Part shown: positions 27,717 to 36,315 of the stretch, in pieces
Layout of the letters: each line of letters begins with the position of its first letter
Numbering within the stretch: position 1 is the first letter of the stretch
Origin: Pueribacillus sp041725775
Lineage (GTDB): Bacteria > Bacillota > Bacilli > Bacillales > UBA6769
Direction of reading: 5' to 3'
Assembly (NCBI RefSeq): GCF_041725775.1
Contig: NZ_JBEUEL010000016.1
Coordinates: forward strand, 1 to 60,092
DNA length: 60,092 nucleotides
The notes under the pieces: generated by a model
Database searches by the model: none
Told to the model about the DNA's origin: nothing
What the model saw: the letters and a program-made list of their open reading frames with translations, nothing else
Position numbers and translations under genes: made by a program

Positions 27717-28286
27717 TTACGATTGGTTAAACTCATTCATCACTTCTGAAAATGGGGTCGTAATCCATTTTTCACAAGCTTTTGCTGCTTTTTCAATCGA
27801 TGCATCAATGACAGGCCTTTCGTCAGGTAGAAAGCGAGCTAACACATAATCAACGACTTGCATACGTGGATGCGAAGGACGTCCAATTCCGAAGCGAAGT
27901 CGTTTAAATTGCTCACTTCCTACATGGTATATGATTGACTTCATCCCATTATGTCCGCCTGCACTGCCCTTTTGCCGAAGTCTTAACTTTCCAGGAGCGA
28001 TATCAAGATCATCATAAATGACAAGCATGTTATCAATCGCAATATCGTAGTAATCGAGTAGCGGACGAACTGCTTCACCTGACAAATTCATATACGTTTG
28101 CGGCTTACATAATATTACTTTCTTACCTTCGATGTTATCGATTCCATACTCCGCTTTGAATTTCCGTTTGTCTAATGGGATAGCAAGTTGATTAGCTAAC
28201 TGATCAATAACTTTAAATCCGATGTTATGGCGCGTGTCAGCGTATTTCTCACCGGGATTTCCTAATCCTACTATTAATTTCATCAT
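27717..28286 (-). CDS. pth: Peptidyl-tRNA hydrolase
   Basis: Recycles peptidyl-tRNA released from ribosomes; called spoVC in B. subtilis because one allele blocks sporulation. 189 residues; catalytic histidine in TRHNIGF, with KLIVGLGNPGEKY at the start, PQTYMNLSGE and KGSAGGHNGMKSI. The ATG-ATG start at 28286/28283 follows gaaagg; the reading frame open to 28352 is not supported. Confidence 0.95.
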   Translation of the reverse strand: MMKLIVGLGNPGEKYADTRHNIGFKVIDQLANQLAIPLDKRKFKAEYGIDNIEGKKVILCKPQTYMNLSGEAVRPLLDYYDIAIDNMLVIYDDLDIAPGKLRLRQKGSAGGHNGMKSIIYHVGSEQFKRLRFGIGRPSHPRMQVVDYVLARFLPDERPVIDASIEKAAKACEKWITTPFSEVMNEFNQS

Positions 28287-28386
28287 GCACATCCTTTCTA
28301 CCTTCATCGAAGGAAAGTTACCAACCTTATTAGCGATTCGTGCGTCTACCAATCGTTATCTGTCCAACAAGATCAAATGATTCATG

Positions 28387-28417
28387 TAAAAAAAGGCGTA
28401 ACCCCAAGGTTACGCCT
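28387..28417 (-). terminator. ctc terminator
   Basis: Perfect 10-bp stem AGGCGTAACC/GGTTACGCCT with 4-base loop, followed by a T7 run on the minus strand, 18 bases past ctc. Confidence 0.92.
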
Positions 28418-28435
28418 CAATTTCAACAGACGCTA

Positions 28436-29056
28436 TTACTCTTCGCTATTTTCTTCTCCCTCTTCAACAGCTTCTTCAGCCGGAGCTTCATCCGTTGTCT
28501 CAGGCTCTTCTTCGCTCGGAGCTAGTACAGAAACGATCACTTCTTCATCATCATTTAAAATCGTGTAGTCAGCTCCGTCTTTCAAGTCACTAACAGCAAT
28601 CGAATCACCAATATTTAAATCATCTAACGATACTTCGATGCTCGCAGGTAAATTTGCAGGTAATGCCCGAATGTTAAGGGTGTAAAGTGAATGTTGGACG
28701 ATTCCGCCCTCTTTTTCACCTGGCGCCTTGCCTACAAGTTGAACAGGAATTTCGGCATCAACTTCAACATTCATATCCACTTTCAAAAAGTCTGCATGTA
28801 CGACATGATTTTTAATCGGGTCAATTTGCAAATCATATACCATAACTGGATGTGTTTCATTTTGGAGTTCCAATGAAATGACTCCACTTCTTCCAACTTC
28901 ACGGTATACTTTTGAAAAAACTTTCTCTTCAACGGAAATCGGTTGGTTTTCAACGTCATCTCCGTATAAAACAGCTGGGATAAACCCATCTCTCCTCAAT
29001 TTATTAAGAACTGACTTTTTCGTTTCACGATTCTCAGCTTTTAATACAGCTGCCAT
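28436..29056 (-). CDS. ctc: Ribosomal protein L25/general stress protein Ctc
   Basis: Binds 5S rRNA in the 50S subunit; in B. subtilis a sigma-B stress protein. 206 residues with the L25 N-terminal domain (VLNKLRRDGFIPAVLYG), the C-terminal TL5-type domain (about 95-185) and a strongly acidic tail of about 25 residues. No sigma-B promoter was seen in the 68 bases upstream. Start preceded by aaaggg. Confidence 0.94.
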   Translation of the reverse strand: MAAVLKAENRETKKSVLNKLRRDGFIPAVLYGDDVENQPISVEEKVFSKVYREVGRSGVISLELQNETHPVMVYDLQIDPIKNHVVHADFLKVDMNVEVDAEIPVQLVGKAPGEKEGGIVQHSLYTLNIRALPANLPASIEVSLDDLNIGDSIAVSDLKDGADYTILNDDEEVIVSVLAPSEEEPETTDEAPAEEAVEEGEENSEE

Positions 29057-29124
29057 AACTTTTCATCCCTTTCTATCATTTACGAAAAATACTTGATCGT
29101 TATTAGTCTATACGATTTTCAAAA

Positions 29125-30075
29125 TTAATCAAATAACGTACTGACAGATTGTCTTTCATACACGCGAATAATCGCTTCACTAAGCAATGGTGCAATCGAT
29201 AATTGAGTGATTTTGTCAATTTTCTTTTCTTCAGGAAGTGTAATCGTGTTTGTGACGACAAGTTCTTTTATCGTTGAATGATCGATTCGTTCAATCGCAG
29301 GCCCCGATAAAACAGGGTGTGTACAGCAAGCATATACTTCCTTTGCTCCTCTTTCAACTAATGCATCTGCTGCTAGTGTAATCGTACCTGCAGTATCGAT
29401 AATATCATCGATAATGATCGCTGTTTTTCCTTCAATATCACCGATAATATTCATTACTTCTGCAACGTTCGGGCGCGGTCTACGCTTGTCGATAATCGCG
29501 ATTGGGGTTTTCAGGCGATCAGCTAATCTTCTCGCTCTCGTTACACCCCCGTGATCTGGTGATACAACGACAACATCAGAAAGCTCTTTTTCTTTAAAGT
29601 AGCTCGCTAAAATGGGTACAGCAATAAGCTGATCGACAGGAATATCAAAAAAACCTTGAATTTGCGGTGCGTGCAAGTCAATGGCAATGACACGTGTCGC
29701 ACCTGCGGTTTCTAGCAAATTCGCTACAAGCTTAGCTGTAATCGGTTCACGAGCCCTTGCTTTTCGATCTTGCCTTGCATAGCCGTAATAAGGCACAACG
29801 ATGTTAATCGTCGCAGCTGACGCTCGTTTTAATGCATCGATCATAATTAATAGTTCCATCAAATGCTCGTTAACAGGTTCAGATGTCGATTGAATGACGA
29901 ACACGTCACTTCCACGAATGCTTTCTTCAATGTTAATTTGAATTTCTCCATCACTAAATCGGGAAACCGATGATTTTCCGAGCTCGACACCAATATGATT
30001 TACAATTTCATTCGCTAACCCCCGATTTGAGTTTAACGAAAATACTTTCAAATTAGAGTTGAGGTAACCAGACAT
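29125..30075 (-). CDS. prs: Ribose-phosphate pyrophosphokinase
   Basis: Makes PRPP from ribose-5-phosphate and ATP for nucleotide, histidine and tryptophan synthesis. 316 residues; ATP-binding flexible loop YYGYARQDRKARAREPI, the metal-binding histidine in PDHGGVTRA and the PRPP loop TAIIIDDIIDTAGTI are intact. Three bases after glmU, as in B. subtilis, so co-transcribed. Confidence 0.97.
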   Translation of the reverse strand: MSGYLNSNLKVFSLNSNRGLANEIVNHIGVELGKSSVSRFSDGEIQINIEESIRGSDVFVIQSTSEPVNEHLMELLIMIDALKRASAATINIVVPYYGYARQDRKARAREPITAKLVANLLETAGATRVIAIDLHAPQIQGFFDIPVDQLIAVPILASYFKEKELSDVVVVSPDHGGVTRARRLADRLKTPIAIIDKRRPRPNVAEVMNIIGDIEGKTAIIIDDIIDTAGTITLAADALVERGAKEVYACCTHPVLSGPAIERIDHSTIKELVVTNTITLPEEKKIDKITQLSIAPLLSEAIIRVYERQSVSTLFD

Positions 30076-30078
30076 GCT

Positions 30079-31458
30079 TCAACTTTTCCCTTCGTTGTTG
30101 TTTTGTTTCACATAGTTTTCTTTGTTTATTTGTCTTGAGCGAGCAATCGATAATGCTTGTTCAGGGACATCATCAGTAATCGTAGACCCTGCTGCAACAT
30201 AGGCCCGTTCACCAACTGTCACTGGCGCGACTAAATTACTGTTACAGCCGATAAATGCGCCATCCTTAATGATCGTTTTAAACTTGTTCTCTCCATCATA
30301 ATTCACTGTAATTGTACCGCATCCAATATTGACATCTTTCCCAATTTCAGCATCTCCAATATAACTCAAGTGAGAAGCTTTCGCTCTGTCAGCGAGGGTC
30401 GATTTTTTTACTTCGACAAAGTTGCCAATTTTAATTTGATTGCCGAGTACGGATTGTGGACGAATATGTGCAAACGGACCGATCGTAACTTCATCTCCAA
30501 TTACACTTTCGGTTACGACCGATTGTTTAATCACCGTTCTATTACCGACTTTGCTATCTAACAGTTCTGTGTTCGGTCCAATCTTACATTCACTTCCGAT
30601 ATAAACGAGCCCGTTTAGTTGACAACCCGGGTAAATCACGGTATCCTGTCCAATTTCAACGTCAGGCGAAATATACGTATGAGCTGGGTCAATTATGGTA
30701 ACTCCATTTCGCATATGCTTCTCGTTAATTCTCTTTCTCATCACCGCTTCCGCTTGTGCGAGAGCCACACGGTCATTCACACCGATCGTTTCCTCAAAAT
30801 TTTCAGTTTGATAAGCGGCAACAACATCATTTTGTTTTTGCAAAATTTCAATGACATCTGGAAGATAATATTCGCCTTGCGCATTGTTGTTGTTTACTTT
30901 TTTTAACGCTGAAAATAAGCTTTCATTATCAAAACAATACGTTCCAGTATTGATTTCTTGAATTTGTTTTTCAGCTGCTGTAGCATCTTTTTCTTCAACA
31001 ATCCGTTGGACGTTGCTACTAGCATCACGAATAATCCGTCCATAGCCTGTTGGATTGTCCGCTTTTGCAGTTAAGATCGTTGCTTTCGCATTCATCTGTT
31101 TATGGTGTTCTATAAGCTGTTCCATTGTTTCTTTCGTAATTAAAGGAGTATCACCACAAACGACAAGTGTTACACCCTTTTTCTGTTCTAGTTGCTCACG
31201 AGCTTGCATGACAGCGTGAGCTGTCCCTAGTTGTTCCGACTGCAGTGCATACGAAACGGAAGAACCGATAACTTCCTTCACTTTATGGGCGCCGTGACCA
31301 ACAATTGTCACAATTTCGGCCACATTCAACTGTTTCACTTCGTTTACAATATGCATCAGCATCGGCTTGCCACAGACAGGATGTAACACTTTATATAACT
31401 TTGACTTCATTCTCGTCCCTTGTCCAGCGGCTAAAATGACCGCATAACGATTTTTCAT
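30079..31458 (-). CDS. glmU: Bifunctional glucosamine-1-phosphate acetyltransferase/UDP-GlcNAc pyrophosphorylase
   Basis: Makes UDP-GlcNAc for peptidoglycan and teichoic acid. 459 residues: N-terminal uridyltransferase with LAAGQGTRMKSKLYKVLHP (about 9-27) and QLGTAHAV, then a left-handed beta helix of hexapeptide repeats (about 250-440) with the acetyl-CoA site. ggaggt lies 12 bases upstream, longer than usual, but there is no better start. First gene of glmU-prs. Confidence 0.97.
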   Translation of the reverse strand: MKNRYAVILAAGQGTRMKSKLYKVLHPVCGKPMLMHIVNEVKQLNVAEIVTIVGHGAHKVKEVIGSSVSYALQSEQLGTAHAVMQAREQLEQKKGVTLVVCGDTPLITKETMEQLIEHHKQMNAKATILTAKADNPTGYGRIIRDASSNVQRIVEEKDATAAEKQIQEINTGTYCFDNESLFSALKKVNNNNAQGEYYLPDVIEILQKQNDVVAAYQTENFEETIGVNDRVALAQAEAVMRKRINEKHMRNGVTIIDPAHTYISPDVEIGQDTVIYPGCQLNGLVYIGSECKIGPNTELLDSKVGNRTVIKQSVVTESVIGDEVTIGPFAHIRPQSVLGNQIKIGNFVEVKKSTLADRAKASHLSYIGDAEIGKDVNIGCGTITVNYDGENKFKTIIKDGAFIGCNSNLVAPVTVGERAYVAAGSTITDDVPEQALSIARSRQINKENYVKQNNNEGKS

Positions 31459-31501
31459 AAATGTATCGTTACCTCCAAAATGACCGATTTCCTACTATAC
31501 G

Positions 31502-31530
31502 AATATATCTTAAAAAAACACCTTTTTCAA
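31502..31530 (-). promoter_or_regulatory. glmU promoter (sigma-A)
   Basis: Minus strand TTGAAA (31525-31530), 17 bases, TATATT (31502-31507), ~45 bases before glmU. Good consensus match. Confidence 0.65.
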
Positions 31531-31757
31531 GGTAAGTCATTTGCCATTCAAGAGCTAAGAATTTATCTTTATCTAAGAAGTGTTTAAAGATAGAATCTTT
31601 CTTAAGTATAACTTGCGCCGAAGCAAATAGGTAGTCACAGGTACGCGATTGCTATAAGTACTTTACCCCATCAAAAATAGCTAGACAGAACAGAATTTTT
31701 CCATAACTTACTTGCAACAAAAGGCAAAAGGCATTTGTTATGAAAGTGGGTCCTAAA
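31531..31757. other. Intergenic region between spoVG and glmU, no gene seen
   Basis: About 230 bases of AT-rich DNA between the spoVG terminator and the glmU promoter. It contains imperfect repeats of atctttatctaag-type sequence near 31565-31610 but no recognisable gene or RNA. Confidence 0.4.
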
Positions 31758-31792
31758 AATGAAAAAGAACCTAACTTTAGCGATTAGGTTCT
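31758..31792 (-). terminator. spoVG terminator
   Basis: Stem AGAACCTAA/TTAGGTTCT with a 9-base loop (31766-31792); on the minus strand followed by tttttcattttta. 30 bases past spoVG. Confidence 0.85.
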
Positions 31793-31821
31793 GTGTTTAT
31801 TCTCGTTTTAGCTGTTTTTCT

Positions 31822-32112
31822 CTACGAAGCACCCGCTTCCTCAAGTGATTCTTCTGATTCGTTTGCACGCTCGTACTCAGCTAAAACAGCAGATTGAATC
31901 TTCTCTCTCGTGCTTGATGTAATCGGATGAGCGATGTCACGGAACTCCCCGTCCGGCGTGCGCTTGCTAGGCATTGCTACGAAAAGTCCGTTATTCCCGT
32001 CAATGACACGTATGTCATGAACGACAAACTCTCGATCAAGCGTGATTGAAGCGATTGCTTTCATCCTGCCCTCAGTATTCACGTGACGTAATCTTACATC
32101 TGTAATTTCCAT
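31822..32112 (-). CDS. spoVG: Septation/RNA-binding regulator SpoVG
   Basis: Small nucleic-acid-binding regulator linked to asymmetric septation and, in other Firmicutes, virulence and post-transcriptional control. 96 residues (B. subtilis 97): MEITDVRLRHVNTEGRMKAI, IDGNNGLFVAMPSKRT and FRDIAHPI are characteristic. The ATG at 32112 follows ggtgggag; the frame open to 32226 runs through the promoter and is not used. Confidence 0.96.
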   Translation of the reverse strand: MEITDVRLRHVNTEGRMKAIASITLDREFVVHDIRVIDGNNGLFVAMPSKRTPDGEFRDIAHPITSSTREKIQSAVLAEYERANESEESLEEAGAS

Positions 32113-32157
32113 TTGAAATCTCCCACCTTTTTTAAGCAAAATTAAGAGTTTAATACA

Positions 32158-32186
32158 ATATTCTACAAGGTGGAAAAAATTCCTTC
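32158..32186 (-). promoter_or_regulatory. spoVG promoter, sigma-H type
   Basis: Minus strand gaAGGAATT (-35 core AGGA at 32181-32184) and gtaGAATAT (-10 core GAAT at 32160-32163) are separated by 17 bases between AGGA and GAAT, the same spacing as the B. subtilis spoVG sigma-H promoter as I recall it. It is preceded by an A/T-rich tract like the AbrB-sensitive region of spoVG. Confidence 0.8.
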
Positions 32187-32249
32187 TTTTAATTGCAAAA
32201 ATGTTAAAAATAATTTTTTTATTCAAAAAAAATGTACATGTGCTATCAA

Positions 32250-32624
32250 TTAATTTATGAATGCGATGACATCTATTTCAATCAATGCGTCTTTCGGAAG
32301 TCTTGCTGCTTCAACACATGATCTAGCTGGCTTATGCTCCGTGAAATACGTCCCATAAATGTCATTCACAACAGGAAAATCGTCCATATCCTTTAAGTAG
32401 ACAGTCGCTTTCACTACATTTTCTAATGACGAACCTGCGGCTTCTAAAACAGCTTTCAAATTTGCAAATACTTGATGTGTCTGTTTTTTAACATCATTTT
32501 CAACCATGTCACCTTCAGGTGTTAATGCGATTTGCCCTGAACTAAAAAACAAGTTATCGATGACAATGCCCTGAGAATAGGGACCGATAGCAGCAGGTGC
32601 TTGATTCGTTTTGATTTTCCGCAT
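32250..32624 (-). CDS. ridA: RidA-family enamine/imine deaminase (YabJ)
   Basis: Removes reactive 2-aminoacrylate-type imines made by PLP enzymes. 124 residues; YjgF/RidA signature in GPYSQGIVIDNLFFSSGQI (about 14-32), the arginine in PARSCVEAARLPKDALIEID and the final IDVIAFIN. Fifteen bases after purR. In B. subtilis yabJ is needed for PurR control of pur genes. Confidence 0.95.
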   Translation of the reverse strand: MRKIKTNQAPAAIGPYSQGIVIDNLFFSSGQIALTPEGDMVENDVKKQTHQVFANLKAVLEAAGSSLENVVKATVYLKDMDDFPVVNDIYGTYFTEHKPARSCVEAARLPKDALIEIDVIAFIN

Positions 32625-32638
32625 AGTTTTCCCTCACT

Positions 32639-33472
32639 TTATAAAAATTTTTGCTCACATTCTAAATAATTCCCAGATACGATTTGAATTTGCTTCTCTC
32701 TTTCATTAACGTGTGACAACTTTAACACCGAAACATATTTTTCTACGAGTCGTTCTTCTGTCTCTTCTGATTCAACTAAAACTCCAATTCCAGCAAGCCT
32801 TGATTGAAATTCTTCGAGTAAGTTAATCATTCCATTAATTGTTCCGCCAGCTTTCATAAAATCATCCACAATTAATACGTTCGCACCTGCATTTAAACTT
32901 CTACGTGCCAATGTCATCGTCTGAATCCGTTTAGAAGAGCCGGAAACATAGTTAATGCTAACCGTTGATCCTTCTGTTACACGATTATCACTTCTTACAA
33001 CGACAACAGGAACATTTAAATGAGATGCAACAGCATAGGCGAGTGGGATTCCTTTCGTCGCAATTGTCATGACAACGTCGATCTCATGATCTGAAAAAAT
33101 GGAAGCAAATAAACGCCCAATTTGATTCACATATTTTGGATTGCCAAGTATATCTGTCATATACAAATATCCACCAGGTAAAATTCGTTCAGGAACAGCA
33201 AGTAGTTTCTTAAGCTCAGTTTCTACACTTTCCGCTTCCTGTTGTCCCATTTTTGAAATAAATTTTACTCCACCGGCAGCACCTGAAACTGTTACAATTG
33301 TTCCTATCCCTTGCTGCTCAAATTGTTCCTTTATAATTGACAAATCTTCACTAATGGAAGATTTCGCAGATTGGTAACGCTCAGAAAAAAACGTTAAAGG
33401 CACGAGATGATGAGGGTGTTGAAGCAAAAAATGGGTCATATCAACTAAACGCCCACTACGCCTTATTTTCAT
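32639..33472 (-). CDS. purR: Purine operon repressor PurR
   Basis: Represses purine synthesis genes and is released by PRPP. 277 residues: winged-helix N-terminus (about 1-74; MKIRRSGRLVDMTHFLLQHP) and a phosphoribosyltransferase-fold domain with the PRPP loop VLIVDDFMKAGGTI. The ATG at 33472 follows ggaggtg; a frame open to 33505 has no support. Forms the purR-ridA-spoVG order of B. subtilis. Confidence 0.96.
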   Translation of the reverse strand: MKIRRSGRLVDMTHFLLQHPHHLVPLTFFSERYQSAKSSISEDLSIIKEQFEQQGIGTIVTVSGAAGGVKFISKMGQQEAESVETELKKLLAVPERILPGGYLYMTDILGNPKYVNQIGRLFASIFSDHEIDVVMTIATKGIPLAYAVASHLNVPVVVVRSDNRVTEGSTVSINYVSGSSKRIQTMTLARRSLNAGANVLIVDDFMKAGGTINGMINLLEEFQSRLAGIGVLVESEETEERLVEKYVSVLKLSHVNEREKQIQIVSGNYLECEQKFL

Positions 33473-33527
33473 GTTACACCTCCAAAACCCGAATGTTTTA
33501 CTCATAATATATCATTTTCATACGGAT

Positions 33528-34394
33528 TTATTCAACTATGTTTTTACCCAACAGTCGTACAGCATACACATTTTTGCAAAAGCCACGCAGCCCATTTACA
33601 ATTCGTCTCATTTTCGTATCATATTGAGTCAATCCGAATACAGTCGGTCCGCTTCCACTCATTAAAACACCATCGGCACCGAGTTGTTTCATCTTTTCTT
33701 TTATTTTTGCAACTTTAGGATAAAGCTTTAACGTTACATCTTCCAATGAGTTTCCAAGCTTATGACACATGTCTTTATAATTTTGAGTTTCGATCGCTTG
33801 AATCATCGCTTCTACATTAGGATGAAAGCACGTTGACACATCGATTTGCTCATAAATATCTGCTGTTGAAACACCGATTGAAGGTTTTGCCAAAATAACC
33901 CAAGCGGGTGCTGGCGAAGAGATCGGCTTAACGATTTCACCTCGTCCCGTAGCAACGGCCGTTCCCCCATAGACACAAAATGCAACGTCCGAGCCAATTT
34001 CAGCTCCAATGGTGGCTAATTCATCGAGTGACAAGCCTAATTGCCACAGTTCATTTAATCCTCTTAACGCGGCTGCACAATCACTGCTGCCTCCCGCGAG
34101 GCCAGCTGCAACCGGAATTTTTTTAGAAATTTCAATTTTACAGCCTTGCTTTATTGCAAACCGCTCTTTTAATAACGCAGCTGCTTTATAAGCAAGATTT
34201 CGTTTGTCGTTAGGAATAATCCCGCTCGTTGATTCAATTTGAATCCGATCCGATTCTAACAGAGTAATACGAAGATGGTCAGCCAAGTCAATTGTTGTCA
34301 TGACCATTTTTACTTCATGGTAACCGTCATTACGTTTATGTAAAACGTCTAAAGCTAAATTGATCTTCGCTGGTGCTTTTACGGTTATTTTCAC
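33528..34394 (-). CDS. ispE: 4-(cytidine 5'-diphospho)-2-C-methyl-D-erythritol kinase
   Basis: ATP-dependent kinase of the MEP isoprenoid pathway. GHMP-kinase fold: KAPAKINLALDV at the start, the ATP loop IPVAAGLAGGSSDCAAALRG (about 92-111), and MSGSGPTVFGL near the end. 288 residues is normal. 55 bases before purR. Confidence 0.96.
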   Translation of the reverse strand: MKITVKAPAKINLALDVLHKRNDGYHEVKMVMTTIDLADHLRITLLESDRIQIESTSGIIPNDKRNLAYKAAALLKERFAIKQGCKIEISKKIPVAAGLAGGSSDCAAALRGLNELWQLGLSLDELATIGAEIGSDVAFCVYGGTAVATGRGEIVKPISSPAPAWVILAKPSIGVSTADIYEQIDVSTCFHPNVEAMIQAIETQNYKDMCHKLGNSLEDVTLKLYPKVAKIKEKMKQLGADGVLMSGSGPTVFGLTQYDTKMRRIVNGLRGFCKNVYAVRLLGKNIVE

Positions 34395-34458
34395 ACTTAG
34401 TCACCTACTTCTATGTTCCTGACAAAATTATAGTATAAAGGAAAGTGAACGCATAGCG

Positions 34459-34492
34459 CAAAAAACCGAAGCCGTTGGGGCGGCTCCGGTTT
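34459..34492 (-). terminator. sspF terminator
   Basis: Stem AAACCGGAGCCG paired with CGGCTTCGGTTT (minus strand) around a 6-base loop and a T run. 40 bases past sspF and before ispE. Confidence 0.88.
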
Positions 34493-34531
34493 CATTACAA
34501 AGGCACATAAACGTTTCATGGCAATGAATGG

Positions 34532-34711
34532 TTATTTACGGTTATTCCCAAGCTGCTCTTCGGCCATTTGTATCGCGCGTTTAACCATGTTCCCCGCATC
34601 GCGAGCACGAATGCCCCCCCAGCCTTCTTTTTGAACCGTATCGTAAAAGCCTAATTCTTTTGCAATCTCTTCTTTTAGGCGGTCTGACATAACGCCACCT
34701 TTTCTTGCCAT
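34532..34711 (-). CDS. sspF: Small acid-soluble spore protein SspF
   Basis: Forespore DNA-binding alpha/beta-type SASP-like protein. 59 residues; LGFYDTVQKEGWGGIRARDA and GNMVKRAIQMAEEQL match B. subtilis SspF. The ATG at 34711 follows aaagggg; an ATG at 34720 lies too close to that site. A possible sigma-G -10 (tatacta) occurs at about 34764-34770, with an indistinct -35. Confidence 0.93.
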   Translation of the reverse strand: MARKGGVMSDRLKEEIAKELGFYDTVQKEGWGGIRARDAGNMVKRAIQMAEEQLGNNRK

Positions 34712-34881
34712 ACCGTTCATCCCCTTTCAGCCCTTGCAAAAGCATGAGGAATGCTCCTCGATTTTAGTATAACGTATGAACGAAGAAGTATAGCTAGATA
34801 GTTTAGCCTTCTTTGTTTATTTTAGGAAAAACAGAGACTGTGGCGGCGTTCTAAAACAGCTACACCATTTGTGACTAAACA

Positions 34882-34914
34882 AATAAAAAAGCAGTGGACT
34901 GTGAAGTCTACTGC
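34882..34914 (-). terminator. veg terminator
   Basis: Minus strand gcagtagact/agtccactgc (one G-T pair) with 4-base loop and a T6 run, overlapping the veg stop codon. Confidence 0.85.
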
Positions 34915-35174
34915 CCCGATACAGCTGATTTATTCTGCTCGTCATTGAAAGTTAATTCAACCGTCTCCGTCAAGACATCTGTGTAGCTATAAGATACCCG
35001 TTCAAACGAATTCGTATCTTGATCTAGTTTTATTATAAATACAGATGGAAATGTTTCTTCAAGGATACCTGATCTTTCAATCGTCTTTCGTCGACCGCCG
35101 TTTGCTTTTAATCGCAACGGCTCTCCGATACGAGCCTCTAAGGCTTCTTTGATCTCAACTATCGTTTTACCCAT
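34908..35174 (-). CDS. veg: Veg protein
   Basis: 88-residue protein linked to biofilm gene control through SinR in B. subtilis; mechanism unresolved. Family match in MGKTIVEIKEALEARIGEPL and RLKANGGRRKTIERSGILEE. SH3-like beta fold. ATG at 35174 follows gaggtggg. Preceded by two strong promoters, as expected for this abundant transcript. Confidence 0.95.
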   Translation of the reverse strand: MGKTIVEIKEALEARIGEPLRLKANGGRRKTIERSGILEETFPSVFIIKLDQDTNSFERVSYSYTDVLTETVELTFNDEQNKSAVSGQ

Positions 35175-35200
35175 TAGACACACCCACCTCACTTAATCAC

Positions 35201-35230
35201 ATTTTAACATAGAATGTTGATTTTTGTCAA
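35201..35230 (-). promoter_or_regulatory. veg promoter, proximal (sigma-A)
   Basis: Minus strand TTGACA (35225-35230), 18 bases, TAAAAT (35201-35206). About 27 bases before the veg start. Confidence 0.65.
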
Positions 35231-35250
35231 ACGAATTTAAATAAAATTAA

Positions 35251-35280
35251 ATTATATCAGTGTTTCAATTTTGTTGTCAA
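35251..35280 (-). promoter_or_regulatory. veg promoter, distal (sigma-A)
   Basis: Minus strand perfect TTGACA (35275-35280), 18 bases, perfect TATAAT (35251-35256). Likely the main vegetative promoter of veg. Confidence 0.8.
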
Positions 35281-35333
35281 TCAATATTTTTCACAGTTTT
35301 GAGTAAAATATGTATAAAGATGAAAAGTATTCG

Positions 35334-36242
35334 TTATTTTGCACCGTCTTCATTCTCTTCTTTACTAAAGTTGTTAATTCCAGACCCTGATTGAATTGGC
35401 ATGCCTGTACGCAACAAACCTCTTGTTTCGACACCGCCTAATCCACCTTCATTTGAAAGTGTATTTCTTAAAACATCCGAGACGTGTACACGATCCATAA
35501 ATGAAGTAAAGCAAATTTTCGAAACGATATATACAGGATCAAGTGCGTGAATATTTACACGTGCAGGGGAACTTGCAAAATTTGCACCCGCTTTAATTAA
35601 CGATTCAAAATGAGATTGACAAGCACCAGCAAAAATGACAAGTTGATCAAGATGATGGCTTTTTGCACGTACTTCTTTCACTGTGCGCACAAAATGTTTT
35701 GAATGCCGATATGCATGTAAATCTTTTTTTTCCCCTTTGCTTTTTAAATACGCATCATGCCCTGTTATTACTAATACATCAGGTCGTACTTGTTCGATTA
35801 ACTTTGGCACACGTTTTGGCATGTCCACTTCAGGCATATGGACACCGACAACGGGAACATTTACTTTTTTATACAGTGTTAGACATTTTTCCAAATAACG
35901 ATTGTCGCCATCAACATGTAGCACTTTACCTGGCATTTCGAAATAACGATCCGTTTGCTTATACCCGCTTGACGTGACGTATTCACGCTTTTGCTTTAAC
36001 AGCTTATAATCTTGGCGAAAAAGCCGAAATGAGCGATCCACTTTTTCTTTTATTGCATGGCGTAATTTATCTTTTTCAGATTCTGACATTAAAACTAAAT
36101 CAGAAAGTGGGGCATCAGCAAAAAGCCGTACTTCTTCTCCGATCAATTCAGCAGTTTGTAGCTGTTCATCGATTTTATAAACTTGAAATAAAATGTCACA
36201 TTGATATGACTTTCTTGCGACGATCATCCCTTCACGAATCAT
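35334..36242 (-). CDS. yabG: Sporulation-specific protease YabG
   Basis: Cysteine-type protease that processes spore coat proteins before Tgl crosslinking. 302 residues: IVARKSYQCDILFQVY near the start, DILVITGHDAYLKS-like segment (LVITGHDAYLKSKGEKKD), AYRHSKHFVRTV, and LVIFAGACQSHFESLIKAGA with the likely catalytic Cys-His pair. ATG at 36242 follows a gggggg site; the longer frame to 36338 overlaps rsmA and is rejected. Confidence 0.95.
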   Translation of the reverse strand: MIREGMIVARKSYQCDILFQVYKIDEQLQTAELIGEEVRLFADAPLSDLVLMSESEKDKLRHAIKEKVDRSFRLFRQDYKLLKQKREYVTSSGYKQTDRYFEMPGKVLHVDGDNRYLEKCLTLYKKVNVPVVGVHMPEVDMPKRVPKLIEQVRPDVLVITGHDAYLKSKGEKKDLHAYRHSKHFVRTVKEVRAKSHHLDQLVIFAGACQSHFESLIKAGANFASSPARVNIHALDPVYIVSKICFTSFMDRVHVSDVLRNTLSNEGGLGGVETRGLLRTGMPIQSGSGINNFSKEENEDGAK

Positions 36243-36315
36243 CCCATTCCCCCCTGATATACTAGCCTCTACTACTATATGCCGGGAATAGGAAAAAATG
36301 ATGAGCGCATAGCCG